Notes: generated by a model not told the origin, from the sequence alone. 64,000 bases of DNA from Neckera pumila (GCA_963969595.1 OZ018410.1:32802913-32866912), one strand, 5' to 3'. Shown: positions 24,401 to 37,545, counted from the first letter of the stretch. Program-made: numbers and translations.

Positions 24401-26889
24401 AAAAGAACCAGTGATCAGTTTGTCTACAAGCTAAACGCTGTGGAGTACCTCCAGTAGCCAAGACTGCTGAAATCACATCGTCGAACCTTACCTTGTAAAG
24501 ATTTGCAAGAAGAGGAGAACTAAATGCTTTAAGAGTCGTCTCCCATAAATGTGGATCGTAGCGCAGTATCTGAGCAATACCACGGCCGATAGAAAGTCAG
24601 ACAAATTATTTACCAGAGTAAATGTTTCTGAATTGCAATTGCAGAGCCAGAAATCTAAGAATGGTATTGAAATACTGTTCTTAGATTGCATAAGCAGCTT
24701 AGGAAAAAACCATCTGCGCAAAAAAACAAGGATGAAATCAATCTACACCAAACCTAATGTTGTGACTGGGATGGAATCCACCTTCTGATTTTCAACAATT
24801 TCCATTTCAACAATTTCCCATTCAACAATTATGCTCGTTCAGAATGATAGCAAGTGAAATTGAGCTCCTGTTCAGACCACGCCAATACCTGCTCTTTTTC
24901 ATCTTGGTTCAGTTTTGCAACAATACCCGAGGTCGCTTTCCTCTTCCTGTCGGGGCTCCCGATAAGGGCCTGACATAAATCATGTGATAAAAAGATATTC
25001 AGCAATCTTGATCAAATGCATCCGACCTTAAATCGGGCCGATCGATAAATTTTAACCTAGATCACAGCTACCGGGTTCATTTGTTGTTCTGCCCCCGAGC
25101 TTGAGCACTGAAAAGCCAGACATTCTTCAAGCAAAGTTCGAATATCAGCTCACACATTTAAGTCCAAAATGCCCAGTGTTCGATGCCACTCGATAAAAAT
25201 CTACTAAACAGGGCAAAACTGATGAATCCTAACACTCCCTCCTACAAAATTCCAGCTATGCTATTCTTTGTAGAAAATTTTGGATACTTCAAAAATAATC
25301 CACACTAATGGCAATGCTCAAGATGTATACTAGAAAAAATAAAAGGTATCAAACGTAACATCGTGTACGACAGTTTCTAATGTAAACCCTGCCAATTGTA
25401 ATGCGGTCAGGATCTCTAGAATACCTCCACAGCGTGAGTTTTTCGATAGTGTCAGAAAACATAGAAGGGACACTACCTGAGATGTTGTTCCTTGCTGGGC
25501 TACTGCCAAAGCAAAACCTAACGAATCTTTCAAGTTCTTGGTGCTTCTGACATCAGAAGTTTCTCCATTAGAGGTTTCTTCTGCATTGGTACGTGATGTC
25601 GAAGCTTTCAACGCGGCTTGATCTGAGGCCTGCATCCAACATTTGTGCTTAGTAAAATCAAACGTTGTCTTGCTTTGGGTACCTTGCGTGCCAAACACCC
25701 GACATATGGAACTTCACAACCCTAAACGACAAGGCCACCAAACTAATTCATTCCTCTTCGAAGCTATGAAAACCAAGTGATGGACATTCAAACGGTCTTA
25801 CTCACTTTCAGAGTCGGAAATCCTTGTAACTTGTTAGCATCCACAGCCAATGCTACTGCTGCAGCATTGCTATCCGTAGTCAAGTAACAATCAGTGTGAT
25901 GCCTGCACCCGCAAAGACATTCCAAATCAAATCCTTGTATTGAAGACATAACTTCAAAGGTTTATGAAATGCCCCAAACTCGAAAATTAATCTTCCTTCT
26001 AATCAACTCAACATATTCAAAACCAAGAAGTACTGCTGCAAAATGTTGGAATTTTCATCCAACCACTTACCACCGCATCGCAAGCTCTGTCTAAGCCATT
26101 TACTCAAACAGCAGCTAACAACTAACCAAACATAGCAGATCAAAAACACAAGAATGACATTAGTGAAGATCACGAATTCAAAAATTGGAAAGATATGAGC
26201 AATACATGCACTTTAATTTCTTAATTACGGTCCAGCGGAGGCGTGAGATTGGCATGCTCGACTCAATCGCGACAAAAATAATAATACAAAAATAGAGCTT
26301 CTGTCAAGGACTGATCTATTAGCACCATTCTCGTTGCGGTAGTAACTTCACCAAAAATTATTTGCGCCACCTACCTACATGTAACGCTCCCAATTCTTGC
26401 CAATTCATCCCTAATCAGTTAATACTGATTTTGAGAATATACACCAACTCGACATCAGATCAGAGCTCTTGCAGTAGGTTGAAGATCGTCTACCAATTAG
26501 CATATCGCATCCAAAATAATGCATTTTTTTATTGAGTTGGAATCTCCTTTGATGTGCTCACAATATTACTTACAATCTGAACATTTTAATGATAGCGACT
26601 CTACTCAGCGCAAGTAGGTGTGGTTGCCTTAACAGGAATAGTATCCGACAATATCAATGCAATTCTAAGCGCAATTCAGATACACAGAGCATCAAGAGAG
26701 TACCAAAAAAACTCCGAAGGATGGACACTATTAACAAACGCTCAAAAGGCCATACCACTTGGTGGTGTCGAAGCCTTTCACTCGGGTGGTGAATCCAAGG
26801 CGCACCACTCCTTTGGCGATTTTCTTGCCGCACAGCTTGCACTCCGATCTTTCTGACTTGGCATACTCCACGGCATGGCGCGACGCCAT
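21453..26889 (-). CDS. ZDP: ZDP-like DNA 3'-phosphatase with PARP-type zinc finger, 12 exons
   Basis: This gene removes 3'-phosphate from damaged DNA ends during base-excision and single-strand-break repair, acting in the nucleus. Exons: 26756-26889, 25806-25902, 25477-25629, 24889-24969, 24492-24569, 23794-23847, 23463-23515, 22845-22926, 22588-22704, 22139-22254, 21959-22028, 21453-21497. All introns are GT-AG and phases join without a stop, giving 359 aa. The single zf-PARP has C17, C20, H47 and C50. The PNK3P/HAD phosphatase shows DFDGC (D205, D207), IFSNES (S248), RKPSPGMW (K299), and YVGDAAGR..DHSAAD (D328, D335, D340), ending VPEDVFK. I chose ATG 26889 (GCCATGGCG context); an in-frame ATG at 26931 would add 14 residues. 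Arabidopsis ZDP has three such fingers and is longer; only one is visible here. Confidence 0.93.
23019..23178. mobile_element. Small MITE inside ZDP-like intron 7
   Basis: 160 bp with ends CCCTGGAAGGACGCAG and, inverted, CCCAGTAAGGACGCTG. The left flank is TTAA (23015-23018); the right flank is ATAA, one change from TTAA. It lies wholly in the intron 22927-23462. Confidence 0.65.
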
Positions 26890-26931
26890 GGCTGCAGCTC
26901 CTCCCCGCGCGCTGGCCACAGCTTGCAACAT

Positions 26932-28130
26932 CGAAACCCTAAACCCTGCCTGCCATCATCGTCGCTCCATCCACTTTCTCTCTCTTCTCTCTCAGGCTCG
27001 TGCGCACCCAAAACCCCGCCAACTTCGCTCGTGAATCCAACTTAGCATTAGACGAGTAAAGCTTAATAAGTGCGATGTCCGCTAATTAAGATACTCTGCA
27101 AGTAACTGAACCGGTCGTCACCAAATGCGAACTCGGTCGGTAGATAAGCATAATGTCAATGCAGGAGAGTTTCGCCGTCGTGGCATGTTTGGATTGGTTA
27201 CGGAGAGGCAGATTAAGACTGATAATGCTCACTGCTTGTCTTGTGCAAATTTTCAGCAGGGTGGTATGAAGTAGAAATTCATTGGTCTTGCAGTGAGAGA
27301 AATTTGAGAGAAATTTCTACTATGACCAACTATTAACTTAGTGAGTGGGGGTCCATTCAAGACATATCCTAAATGTTAGAGACTTTCACCATTGTGGCTA
27401 GCGATCCCAGAACTGCTTTTGCATTATTAGTTGGGAGGCTACATCCGGGTGTGTAGGGAGGGTTTATTCCGCGACAGGGTATTTCTGTGGTAGAACCGGT
27501 CTGATAAATTTGAAAAGAAAATGTAAAATTATTGAAAAAAAAAAAATTCTTGGTGAAGTAAGACTTGCAACACGCCGGATACTTCAATAGATCACAGGTG
27601 GCTACATTTGCTAATTTCCTACAACTCCAATTGCTAAGTGTTGAAGGAATGTGTGAAACAAATGGCTAATTAATTATTTGTAAGAAAAGCCATGCACAAG
27701 TGGACAATTGAAAATGTTCTGAAATGCTCAATGTTTTGAATAGTTTTGGTGCTTTTCATAGCAATAGTTGTTATACATTGAGATTTGAGGAATGAGAACT
27801 CAAAACTGCCACTCACTTGGAAACTGAACCCAACTTGCAAAATGCAAGACTACCCAATTGTAGGTTAGTGTTCTGCACACAAAACAAACAGACCACATTA
27901 GAGTACCAGTTAGACAAAACCAATAATATAAATCATAGAAGACTTCCGTCTCCTACAACTTCACGATGCCCACCATCTTCTGCTCCAGCTTGTACAAGTG
28001 TGCTCTTGAAAGCAACTCCTCCCAAAAATGTTGAGTGTCAAGGAAACTCCAAAAGTTGAGATGCAAAGCCAGCATAATCTCATGAAAACTAAGGATTTCA
28101 AAAGTGGAGGATATTGCATGAGCCGGCTGA
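26932..28130. other. Region upstream of the ZDP-like gene
   Basis: Presumed promoter and 5' UTR of the minus-strand gene lie just above 26931, but no specific element was recognised. An A-run at about 27537-27548 follows a GC-richer stretch (27430-27500) and may be the tail of a retroposed fragment. Nothing else is supported. Confidence 0.3.
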
Positions 28131-28134
28131 AGAT

Positions 28135-31100
28135 TAGATATCCCCATGCCGACCGACTTTAACTGCATTCTTCCAGGAATCTATGGCCTCCTTGTATGGG
28201 AAATTGTCCAAAGAATAATACTTTTGCCCAAACATCCGCACCACCAAAGGCAAGTGCTTGCCCAACCGGTTCCTTTGACAGGACTTCAGAAATTTGAGCA
28301 TAGAGAAGCACCACTCATCCTCTACAGAGCCCAATACTAAACAACAGCCAATCTCCGCCACTCTGAAATACTCAGAAATCAAATTTCTTAAGTGTCGTAA
28401 CTAAGAAAGGTTTCTCCATAGCTTGATAACTGGATTGACATGGTAGGGCGGGGCACAAGCAGAGTCAGCATTTGCTTTTGTAGTAACTTTGAACAACCCC
28501 TACTGGTTGTCTAACTTAGAGGTGGAGAGCATCTCAGGGGTTGTATAAGGCATTCCTTTGTCGTCCAAAGTTGGCCCTCCATTGACAAGCTTTGCGTGGC
28601 AATAAAATTTCTTGAAAACTGCCAAGTGTTGTGGGAAGCTCTTGTCAGCCTCATCCTGCTTCCAGTATTGGGGATAAATGATGCCAAAAGCATCACGTAG
28701 TTCTTGCTGTGGAAATCTCTTATCCAACTCATCACATAGTGATTGAACTATCTCTATAGAATACAAGCCACAGACCATAAAACTGATTAGAAAGACCACA
28801 TCATTACAACACTAATATCAGTATGAACATGAATGAGTAGACCAGTAAACAAAAGTTCAAACAACCCGACCATTGCACCCTAAATCTGCACTTCATCCAA
28901 GTCCAGAGTCCCAGACCTGCAAAACTCAACAACAATTGCTACCTAAAAACAGAAATCAGTCTACAAACAACTAAATCTATGCCAGGAACTTCATAGCACC
29001 AGGAACGACAAGAACCACCGGAAACCTGGAGAACAAACGTGCCAAAACTGACAGCAACCACAATGCGTAGAAGTGACAGAACAAAAAACGCATAGCCAAA
29101 AAAACCCGGAGAAGGGAACCCTAAACATGCACCGGAAATGAAAGAACAACGGACAACGCGTAGCCAAAAAAAATGGAAAAGGTAACCCTAAACTTGCACC
29201 GGAATTAAAAGAACAAGAAACAACGCGTAGCCAAAAAAAAAATGGAACAGGTAACCAGAAACCTCCACAGCAAACAAAACACGGAGAAGGTAATTAGAAA
29301 CCTCCAACGCCAGAATAATTTCCCAACGTGCACAAGCATCAGAGGCAAAGCAAAAGCCACCGTCAACTGAATACCAAATGCGATGACAGAAAAAGGCAAG
29401 GCAAAATCGGCAATTCCAGACCAAGCCAACTAAAATTGGACATCACATACTACAAAAAAGTTATTGAAAAGTACAAACATCACATACCTTAAAAGGAAAA
29501 AAAAGGAAAATGGAAACACTAACTTGAAAATTGGCGCTCGACATTGTCCTGAACACGATTGTACTCCTCCTCTGTGACAAAAATTTCTTGCCCTGTCTGC
29601 TTGTCAATGCAATGGGCAAACACAGCGGTAATGCCACAGTTGAACACCAGATGGGAAATGCCGTTGTCACCCTCCAATTGCCGCCACTCCAAAGGAATGT
29701 TGGCACTCTTCAGTTTCACAAGCTCATTTTACCAAGAGAACTCCAACATGTTGTACGCTGAAGCCTTGTCAATGAACATCCTGGCTAACTCATCCTGGCA
29801 AAGCTTGATGGATTGCATGAAGTCACAAATAAATATATCATGTGCTTGGGTTAGCTTTATCAATGCATGAACAACATTCAACAAAGGTATGAAGCATGCC
29901 AGAGAGAGGAGAGGACCTCTATATCAGCTAGAAAGTCAAAGTTACCGGTAGCGACAGCATTCCCTTTTTGCCCGGTGGATGCGGCTATGTCCAGCCCCAT
30001 CTTCACCAGCAAAGTCTTGTATTCACTGAAAACTCTGAGCATTGGACTCCTCATAGAAATCCAGCGTGTTTCAATATTTCGTAACATTTTTTTGGCCTTA
30101 GTTTCCATGAGATCAGCTAGCTTCTATAGCTCAGAGTGCCGCTTATGGCTGCGACAAAAGTATCCGTAAACAGACTGGAAGAGTGCTTGCAAATGAGAAA
30201 CAAGTGGGTAGTTAGACAAAGTCTCGACCACCAGGTTTATATGGTAACTAGCACAGCTAGCACCGATGACAAAAGGGGCCCATTTCTCACAAATTTGGGT
30301 AGTGACACCCTTCTTCGGTCCCTGAAACGTATTGACTCCATCGGCACCAAAACAGACAAGTTTCGATGCTATGTCCTGTCGACTTAGCCCTCCCTCACCC
30401 ATCAACGAGTACATAATCGCATTTGTCAAGTGGACCGCGGTCCTTCCATTGGACACACACGACAGATGCAATAAGTGCGGGACCCTCTCCCAACAGTCCA
30501 TTGCATATATATGCACACCAAGCCAAGAAGTACTATCAATTGTTGTAACCTCATCTGCGCTAATAGAAATGATACGCGTAGACTGCACTATGGCCTTCAT
30601 AGCCGCCAAAACACTTGCATGAAGATGCTCGCTCATCTCCCAGCCACTGCTCTCAGACCAGTGCTTTTTAGGTAAATTCTTCACTTTAAAGTGACGCAAC
30701 AAATATTGTTCACGTTCGTAATCACACATGGGACAACCATGACTTAAAACTTGGAACAAGGCAAAGAATTGTACTCCCTTGCGTTTGCATTTGCCCTCCA
30801 GGCCGGCAACGAGTTGATCCGCCATGCTTCCAGCTCTCTTGCAACCAGCCCAAAGTTTGCAATACTGCAGGTGTTTGCAATTGACCTTGGTGAAGGTGTC
30901 ACCCTTCTGAAGGTGAGGGAAAGGTACTCCATCCTCCATGCACGTCCTCTTCCCCTCATGCTTCTCCAAATTGTCCTCCTTGGGGACGATCACTTTCCGT
31001 CTTTCGCTGATTGCGCTACAGCTTTGGCAAACAACTCCAGTCAAGTTGCTATTGGCGTTGAACTCACCCTCCGCCCACGTAAACTTGCATGCCCACACAG

Positions 31101-31410
31101 ACTACCACCTTCTTGTAATTGTGCTTGGAGCTACCTTTCTTTGTTTGGGCGCACATGAAGCACCATCCGCAGCTGCCCTCTTCTTTCCCCTCCATGTAGC
31201 CCCCCCCCCCCCCCCGCCCTCATCGGATCTTGTGGGTGACACCACTGTCGTCTCTAACGGGCTGTGGCGCTGCACAAGACAAGACACCAAATTGGACAAG
31301 CGGGTCTCAGAAACGTGAGTGACGTCGTCGTTGATGCTGGATGAAATCTCAATCACAAGGGGCGAATCAACAGCCACGACACCGGCGCCACTTGCCTCCA
31401 TCGGCCCCAA
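28135..31410 (-). pseudogene. hAT-like (DUF4371 type) transposase-derived gene, decayed
   Basis: The order on the minus strand is: a Gly/Ser-rich N-terminus (31410-31102); a zinc-finger-like region with CQSC and NLEKHEGKRTC (about 31000-30930); an RNase-H-like core (SADEVTTIDSTSWLGVHIY, then KLVCFGADGVNTF, then ASCASYHINLVVE); IETRWISMRSPMLRVF near 30070; a helical part, 29850-29519; an intron of about 760 bp (acceptor near 28760); and a hAT-type dimerisation end, SVEDEWCFSMLKFLKSCQRN (about 28330-28270). Breaks seen: TAG at 31102, TAG at 30124, a one-base frameshift near 29890, TAA near 29710, TAG at 28500 and further stops before 28382. No 8-bp target duplication or terminal repeats were identified. 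It could be a transposase or a former domesticated copy, but it is not functional as read. Confidence 0.8.
31199..31216. repeat. Poly-C tract
   Basis: A run of about 16 C inside the N-terminal part of the hAT-like pseudogene; on the minus strand it encodes a short poly-Gly stretch. Confidence 0.75.
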
Positions 31411-32610
31411 AACTTACCAACACCCCGACTGTTGCGGCTAAACCAGAAGGTCTTGATGCGAAGGTTATCGAGCAACTTCAAACAAGGCGCCATGCTTCAA
31501 ATATCTGCACCCCAATTCTTCAAGACACACTCCCTCCACGGCCCACACTTCCAAGTCCCCATAGCAATGACAACACAGGACAATTTCACAACGAGATGAT
31601 GAAGCGCACGACAGAAGGCAAGGAAACACAAGTGACGATGACATCGATAGCACTCACAGCAGGGTTTTTCAAGGCAAAGAAGTTTGCCAAGTTGCAAGTC
31701 GCAACGTTTACAGATGCAAGCTCCAATGACCTGAATGAGGAATTCAATCACAACCTCCACTTCAACAATGCAGTGAATGCCAGAGATTAGCAATTGAGGA
31801 TCTCCAAAATTTCACAGCACCCAAAAATTGGCGCTCGCAATTGCAGACGACGGCGGCGCTCCAACATTCAAAGCGGCAAACAAAAAAATTTGAAACTCCG
31901 GAAAACAATGATGACTCCCTCACAATTTCAAATTTGACAGTCCCTCCAAACTCAAGGCACTAATCTTGAGATGAGGCAACGCAGCAGAGCGCACCACAAG
32001 TCCACTCCATAGCAACAACAAAATTAAGCAAAAGTAAATGCTCATTGCTAACAAAGGAAAACTAAAAAAATACATTTGCTAAAACCTACAGGGCGAGAGA
32101 GACAGAGCTGCTATTGGCTCCCCCAAATTGTAACCCTAAACCCTAATTTGCTTGCAAAATGAACGGGTGCAATGGAGCCGCCAACACTACAGATTGACGG
32201 TTGATGTCGCGTCTAGGCTACCACATCACACCACTGGTGGCGGATGACTGCAAACGTCCTCTTGGATGAAAAGAACTTTTCGCAACCTCTCCGTTAACAA
32301 ACTTAGAAAAACAACTAAAATCTATTTTTTTTTTGCTAATTTTCTCCCATGTACATGTAGCACAGGATTTTTTTTTGTAAAATCCAAGCAAATTTTAGCC
32401 AGTTTTGGGAACGCTGATTGTGGCATGTTTTGATTGACTAAGCAATCAAAGAAGTCAAATCCTACATTGACATTATGTCTGGTGATTTAAAAGCATGTCA
32501 AGTCATCAAAAATAATTGTAGGTTAGTACCAACCTCACTGCCTGCGGCTTGGTAGGTCCTAATCTGCGATTATTTTTTATAACTTGGCCTGCTTTGCAAT
32601 TACCTAGTCC
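31411..32610. other. Intergenic stretch without recognisable gene
   Basis: An open stretch on the plus strand (31341-31790) overlaps the hAT-like region in antisense and has no recognisable domain. No other feature is supported. Confidence 0.3.
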
Positions 32611-32614
32611 TTAA

Positions 32615-33531
32615 CCCCTAAAGGACCATTGTCCGTTCGGGAGACAAATGGGATTTCGGGCAGGTACCTACGGGCTGAATTTTTGTCATGATTTTTTGAA
32701 ACTTTTTTGAAGATAGAAAAACTGATAAGCTTTATGGGAATATAATTTTTTTTCAATCGGTGCCCCGGAACAAAAGCTATGTCTAAATAAGCTCAAAAAA
32801 AGGGAGAGGGGGCAGCAAAAAAATTTGCAAAAAATTAATTTTAAAATTTTTTTTTCCTTATAGATTATATTTTTGCCTATTTGGGAAGCTTTGATTCATT
32901 TCATTTGGATTTTTTATGAGAAAGTTATGGACAATCTTGTTTTTTGGGCAAGTAGAGCATCTTCTTGAAAAAAATAACTTATAGGATTCATTTTGGAATG
33001 CAATTTTTGCAATTTAAAAAAAAAAAAAGTTCCACATGGTTTAGTTTTTTTGCTAGAACAATCTCACCATTGGAATTAGTGCATTTTAATTCCATCTAAA
33101 AGATATTAATATTTTAGATTTTCCTTCTATCTTACACTATTGTCTATTTAATATTTTTTTTTAAGAATGAAAATTAATTTTTTTTTAATTTTTTTTTTTT
33201 CCCTAGACTCTCAACTCAATTCTCCACTACAAAGATTTAAAACTCAAAACTTTGTAGTGCAAAAAATTTAAGTGAAAAATGTTCAAAGTCAAAAAATCTA
33301 GTCCCGCAATGTGCTGAAAATCTTGTTTTTTTTCACTTTAAACGCAGATTTCTTGCAATCTGTGCTGTCGAAAATTCTGAAATTTTTTCCACACATTGTC
33401 ATACTAGTTAGGTATAAGATCTTATTGTTAAATGTGCAAAAAAAACAATTTTCAGATTTTTTTACTCTTTGCACTAGAAATGGCAGTTTTGAGAGTTTTT
33501 TGGCAGAAAAATGGCTTTGGTCCTTTAGGAG
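32615..33531 (-). mobile_element. TTAA MITE, ~920-bp family, inverted full copy
   Basis: 917 bp between TTAA 32611-32614 and TTAA 33532-33535. The ends are CCCCTAAAGGACCATTG and, inverted, CTCCTAAAGGACCAAAG. It is in opposite orientation to the copies at 16566, 36344 and 48330. It preserves an uninterrupted version of the site where the pogo element sits in the 8548-13830 copy. Confidence 0.88.
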
Positions 33532-33862
33532 TTAATGATTGAGATTGGAAGATGAAGCTCCTATTGGAACTTGGAAGCTATAGTCTCTAGCAGCCCTTTT
33601 TCTTTTACTTTTTGAAATAGTGCCAAGATGGCAATCACTTAAAATTTTGTGAAGCACAATATTTCTACATTCATCCATCTTTTGGATTAAAAAACACTTT
33701 TCAATCATATTTATGCACTTTTTCATCCAAATTTGGCAACTCCATCCAAACTTTTGAGAAAAATGGAAAATTTTTGGCAAAAAAAGATTACTTTTATTTG
33801 GCAAAAAGTAGACAATTATTTTGGAATGGTGCAATCTGGCCCTATAATACCAAAAAATGATG

Positions 33863-33910
33863 ACATGTGCAGGGTTGTTTTGGGTACCTAGTGAACAACC
33901 CTGCACATGT
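33863..33910. repeat. Short hairpin, 17-bp stem
   Basis: ACATGTGCAGGGTTGTT and its exact inverse are separated by 14 bases. No adjoining gene explains it. Confidence 0.75.
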
Positions 33911-33929
33911 TACCTAGTCTTTAATGACT

Positions 33930-34395
33930 GAGACTGCTAAAAACTCCTCTGCCAGTCGACCCTATTTCAACCCTCTGATGCATTCCAAGCCACCTTCTGT
34001 TCAGCATGAATTCACACTAAAAGGGTGAAAGTTTCCATTGCAGCTCATAATTATTCCATCATTGTCATCCAAGACATGGATTGTAGCCACTATCTCAACC
34101 TAATGTAACCCAAATCTCATTTATTGAAAAAGGTCTATCATAGGTTGATGCAAGACTCTGATAAGTCATTCCATAAGTGTCTTTGTTGATGCGTCTTTTG
34201 CTTGTGATGGACTAGTTTACTCCCCTATCCATTGCAATTTGTGAGTCTATATGAGTAAGAGGTCTTTGTTGAGGTATTAGTCTAGAGTGGATGCTACACG
34301 AAAATAGGTCCACTTCCGTTTTCATTCAAATTTGTTGTTGGCATAGCCACATTGTTGAAAGTTTGACTAGTTATCAAATATACTGGACTTATGAA
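33930..34395 (-). pseudogene. Fragment of the two-TM orphan gene family
   Basis: Nucleotide similarity to the 3' end and downstream DNA of the gene at 44555-45397: ACCTTCTGTTCAGCATG near 33998, and a degenerate reading of the C-terminus, WTYFRVASTLD, near 34310. Stops interrupt it. It shows that the family has at least three loci in the window. Confidence 0.6.
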
Positions 34396-36339
34396 TGAGG
34401 ATATATTAACCCTAAGTGCTCAAGCCTTCCTAAGTGTGTTCTTCCTGTGAAAAAACAATACGGACTTATAGTTATCCCCAATGTAGCAAGTTGATTTTTT
34501 TTCAAAATCTAATTGTATAGATGTTTAAAGAACTTATTTAATAGTATGTATACCAATTTTGAGTGTGAAATTGCATAGGAGTTGTAAGATCATAACAAGA
34601 GAAATGTGCATTTTCTATCTTTTTTAGTATGTTGCTTCTATCTACAATGTTTCAAAAATTTGCATTTAAAAGGCTTTTGGGATTGGAGGTGACATAAACA
34701 ACTACAAAATTAATAGTGTGAGCACATTGAAATGCACTTTCAAAAAACTAAATTTTACATGAAAAGCTATCAAATTCATTCACAAAATCCACCTTGCAAT
34801 TGTTGAAATGCAATACTTTTTAATGAGTAGAAATCACAAAGAATTCCAAATCAGCACTAGCATGTTTAAATTTTCAATTGTGAAAATCATGAAAATAATT
34901 TATTCTTTCTATTCGGACCATTTTCAAAGCAAATGGATAAGTGCAATTTTTTAGATCTAAAAAGAAGTGAAATTGTTAAGCTTTGTTCAAAGCCGGAAAA
35001 TCAAGTAAAATTCACAAGCTTTATACTTTCACTAATGGGACATATACACCTTTGAGGACGGACCTCTAAAAAATCAAATATTTATCTTTTCAGTGAAAAG
35101 TAAAAGCTTTCAATAGTTAATCTTTGATATTGCCCATAAAAAATTTTAAATCAGTCAAAGGAATATAATTCCCCACACAAAAATGAGCCTGAAATTTTGG
35201 ATCGACTATATATGGTTGAATGGACAAGCTTGAAAACCAAGCTTATTCTAAAGAACAATGAATTATCTACTAAATCTAAATTGGTAAATCCTGCAAGTTG
35301 CTTTTTCATAATGAATGGTATAGGCAATACATTTGTTATAGTCTAAACAATTAGTGGTTCCCATATCAATCACTAGGTCATATCATGATGTGACCTTCTG
35401 ATTATTAAAACTTGGTCAATCCCACTTTCAATATGTATTTTTGTATTTGGTTAATAGTTTATGGACATGGTAAATAGTTTATGGATGTGGGAAATAGTCT
35501 ATAGACCAGTCACAAAGAATTTGATTAGAGTGAAGGACAAGATCATTCCACTATATGTGTAGTCAAGTTCAAGAACTCAAACACCTAAAGTACGTCACAG
35601 CAAGTGGTTTGAAAGACCCATCCTAATGAAGAAATATGAAATTTTAACTTGGGTTCTATAGTATATAAAAACATTAACTTAAATAAGTTTCATTCATTCA
35701 GATGAGTCTACGCAACTAGATGATTTAGATGGTATATGCAACTACATTGAGGATGTTCAAATACTTGTCCAACCTACAATATGATGGTAATGAATCTTGA
35801 AATGGTCTCAATCTAAATTTGATTGGACACCTTAAAATGGTCAGAGTTCAATTCTCTAATAGCAGTGATTGTGCACCACCAGGATCTTTTTCAGTTAGTC
35901 AAATGTAATAAGTCATTGCAAAACTTAGTAGAAGTCTAAGATTGTCGTTTGAATACTATATTCATAAATGAGAAGAGTAGAAAATTCAGTAGGAAGGTTT
36001 TATATACATGTATCCTAGTTTCAATAGTCTTGTATTGAATATTGTACAATTAACATCTATTTATAGTTTAAATTTATGAGAGCACCTTCTTGATCTTGAG
36101 TGACCCTACCATAAAACAAGTTAATTTCAATGTTTTTTGGGGCACAAACATAAAAGGATTTCTATTGTAATAAATGTTAAATTAGTATATGTTATAAATA
36201 CTATAATTTCTAAGATAAATTTAGCAAAACCAACTCACCCAAGGAGAAAGAAAAATATGGCAAACTATCTATCCAAATATACAAGATAATATGGTGTGAG
36301 TAGGATTTTGCTTTAATAATAAAATCCAGGAATCCCTTT
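34396..36339. other. AT-rich intergenic DNA; one transposon end
   Basis: TTAA at 34406-34409 followed by CCCTAAGTGCTCAAG matches the right end, inverted, of the element at 7344-7876, but I could not find its other end. No genes are supported. Confidence 0.4.
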
Positions 36340-36343
36340 TTAA

Positions 36344-37269
36344 CCCCTAAAGTTCCATGACTATATTTTCACCAAAAACGCTTGAAAATTGCCACTTTTA
36401 GTACAAGTATCCAATTTTTGAAAAAAAACTTTTTTTAGCACACATAAATCCGTAAGATCTTGTAGTATGCTGACTTGAGAACATGTGGTAAAAAGTTCAA
36501 AAATTTCCACCACGTGGATTGCAAGATATAAGCATTCAAATTCACTAAAATCATTTTCTTGGCCTTGCGAAAAACAGGGCAGCTGCACTTCACAAGCTCA
36601 CTTTCTGATGAAAAAATATCCAAAATGATGGTGCTTATTTGGACTCTTTTTCCAAGACAAGTTGGCTACATATTTAAAAAATTTCACTTCATTTGGAATT
36701 GTAAAACATATAGGAAAAAATAGTAAGTAGATAGTAGTAGAGAATGATTCAAAATACTAGATTGTCAAGAATTTAATTATGGAATTGAAAAATGCCAATT
36801 CCAGAAGTTGCAATGTTGTAATAAACAATCGATGCCCTATGATTTATTTATTTTCAAAAAAAATTGAAAATTGAGCAAGATAAAGGACTTCAAAGTTTAT
36901 TTTAGAGTAGAGAATCCATAACTGCCCGCAAACTAAAAATCTTCATAACTTTTGACTCATTGATCAAAGTGGGATGATTCAAAGCTTTCCATTTATATAC
37001 AACTCTAGGAAACCAATTTCAAATTTTTGTTTTTGGAAAAAGTGATTTTTTCTGATTTGCTCGGACTGCCTAGTTGCAAAAAAGAGTAACATATTTGGCC
37101 ATAACTTTTTACTCACATTTCCAAATGTCATAAAATTTAATGCATATGAAAGATATTCCTTGTTCCCACCTTTTATCAAATTTTGGGCCAAAAATACGGA
37201 AATCTCTAATCACATGTACCTACCCAAAATTTCTATGTAGCAAGAAAATGTATGTTGGTCCTTTAGGGG
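36344..37269 (+). mobile_element. TTAA MITE, ~920-bp family, full copy
   Basis: 926 bp between TTAA 36340-36343 and TTAA 37270-37273. The ends are CCCCTAAAGTTCCATGAC and, inverted, CCCCTAAAGGACCAACAT. It is more diverged from the other copies internally; its right end is the best match to the fragment at 39521-39604. Confidence 0.82.
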
Positions 37270-37545
37270 TTAATAGGAGTTTTGGGTTAGAAAAGTCATT
37301 TAGTCTAACACCTAAGGTCACTCAAAAGGTAGAAAAGGATGTTCAATTAGATTTTTATAAGATAATTGTTGGTCAAACACTTATCAATCCCATCGCACAT
37401 TTTTCAACCTAAATGCTACAGACAAATGAATGTTGTTACCATTCTAGACTTTGTCTCAATAATGCAAGGTATGAAGTACGAAATTAATTTTTTCACACAT
37501 CTGTACTACTCAATTTGATCATTGGTATTTCTTTCTCCTGCCTAA

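Noticed and set aside
31341..31790. 149-codon open frame on the plus strand
   Set aside because: It overlaps the N-terminus of the hAT-like remnant in antisense and has low-complexity composition without any motif.
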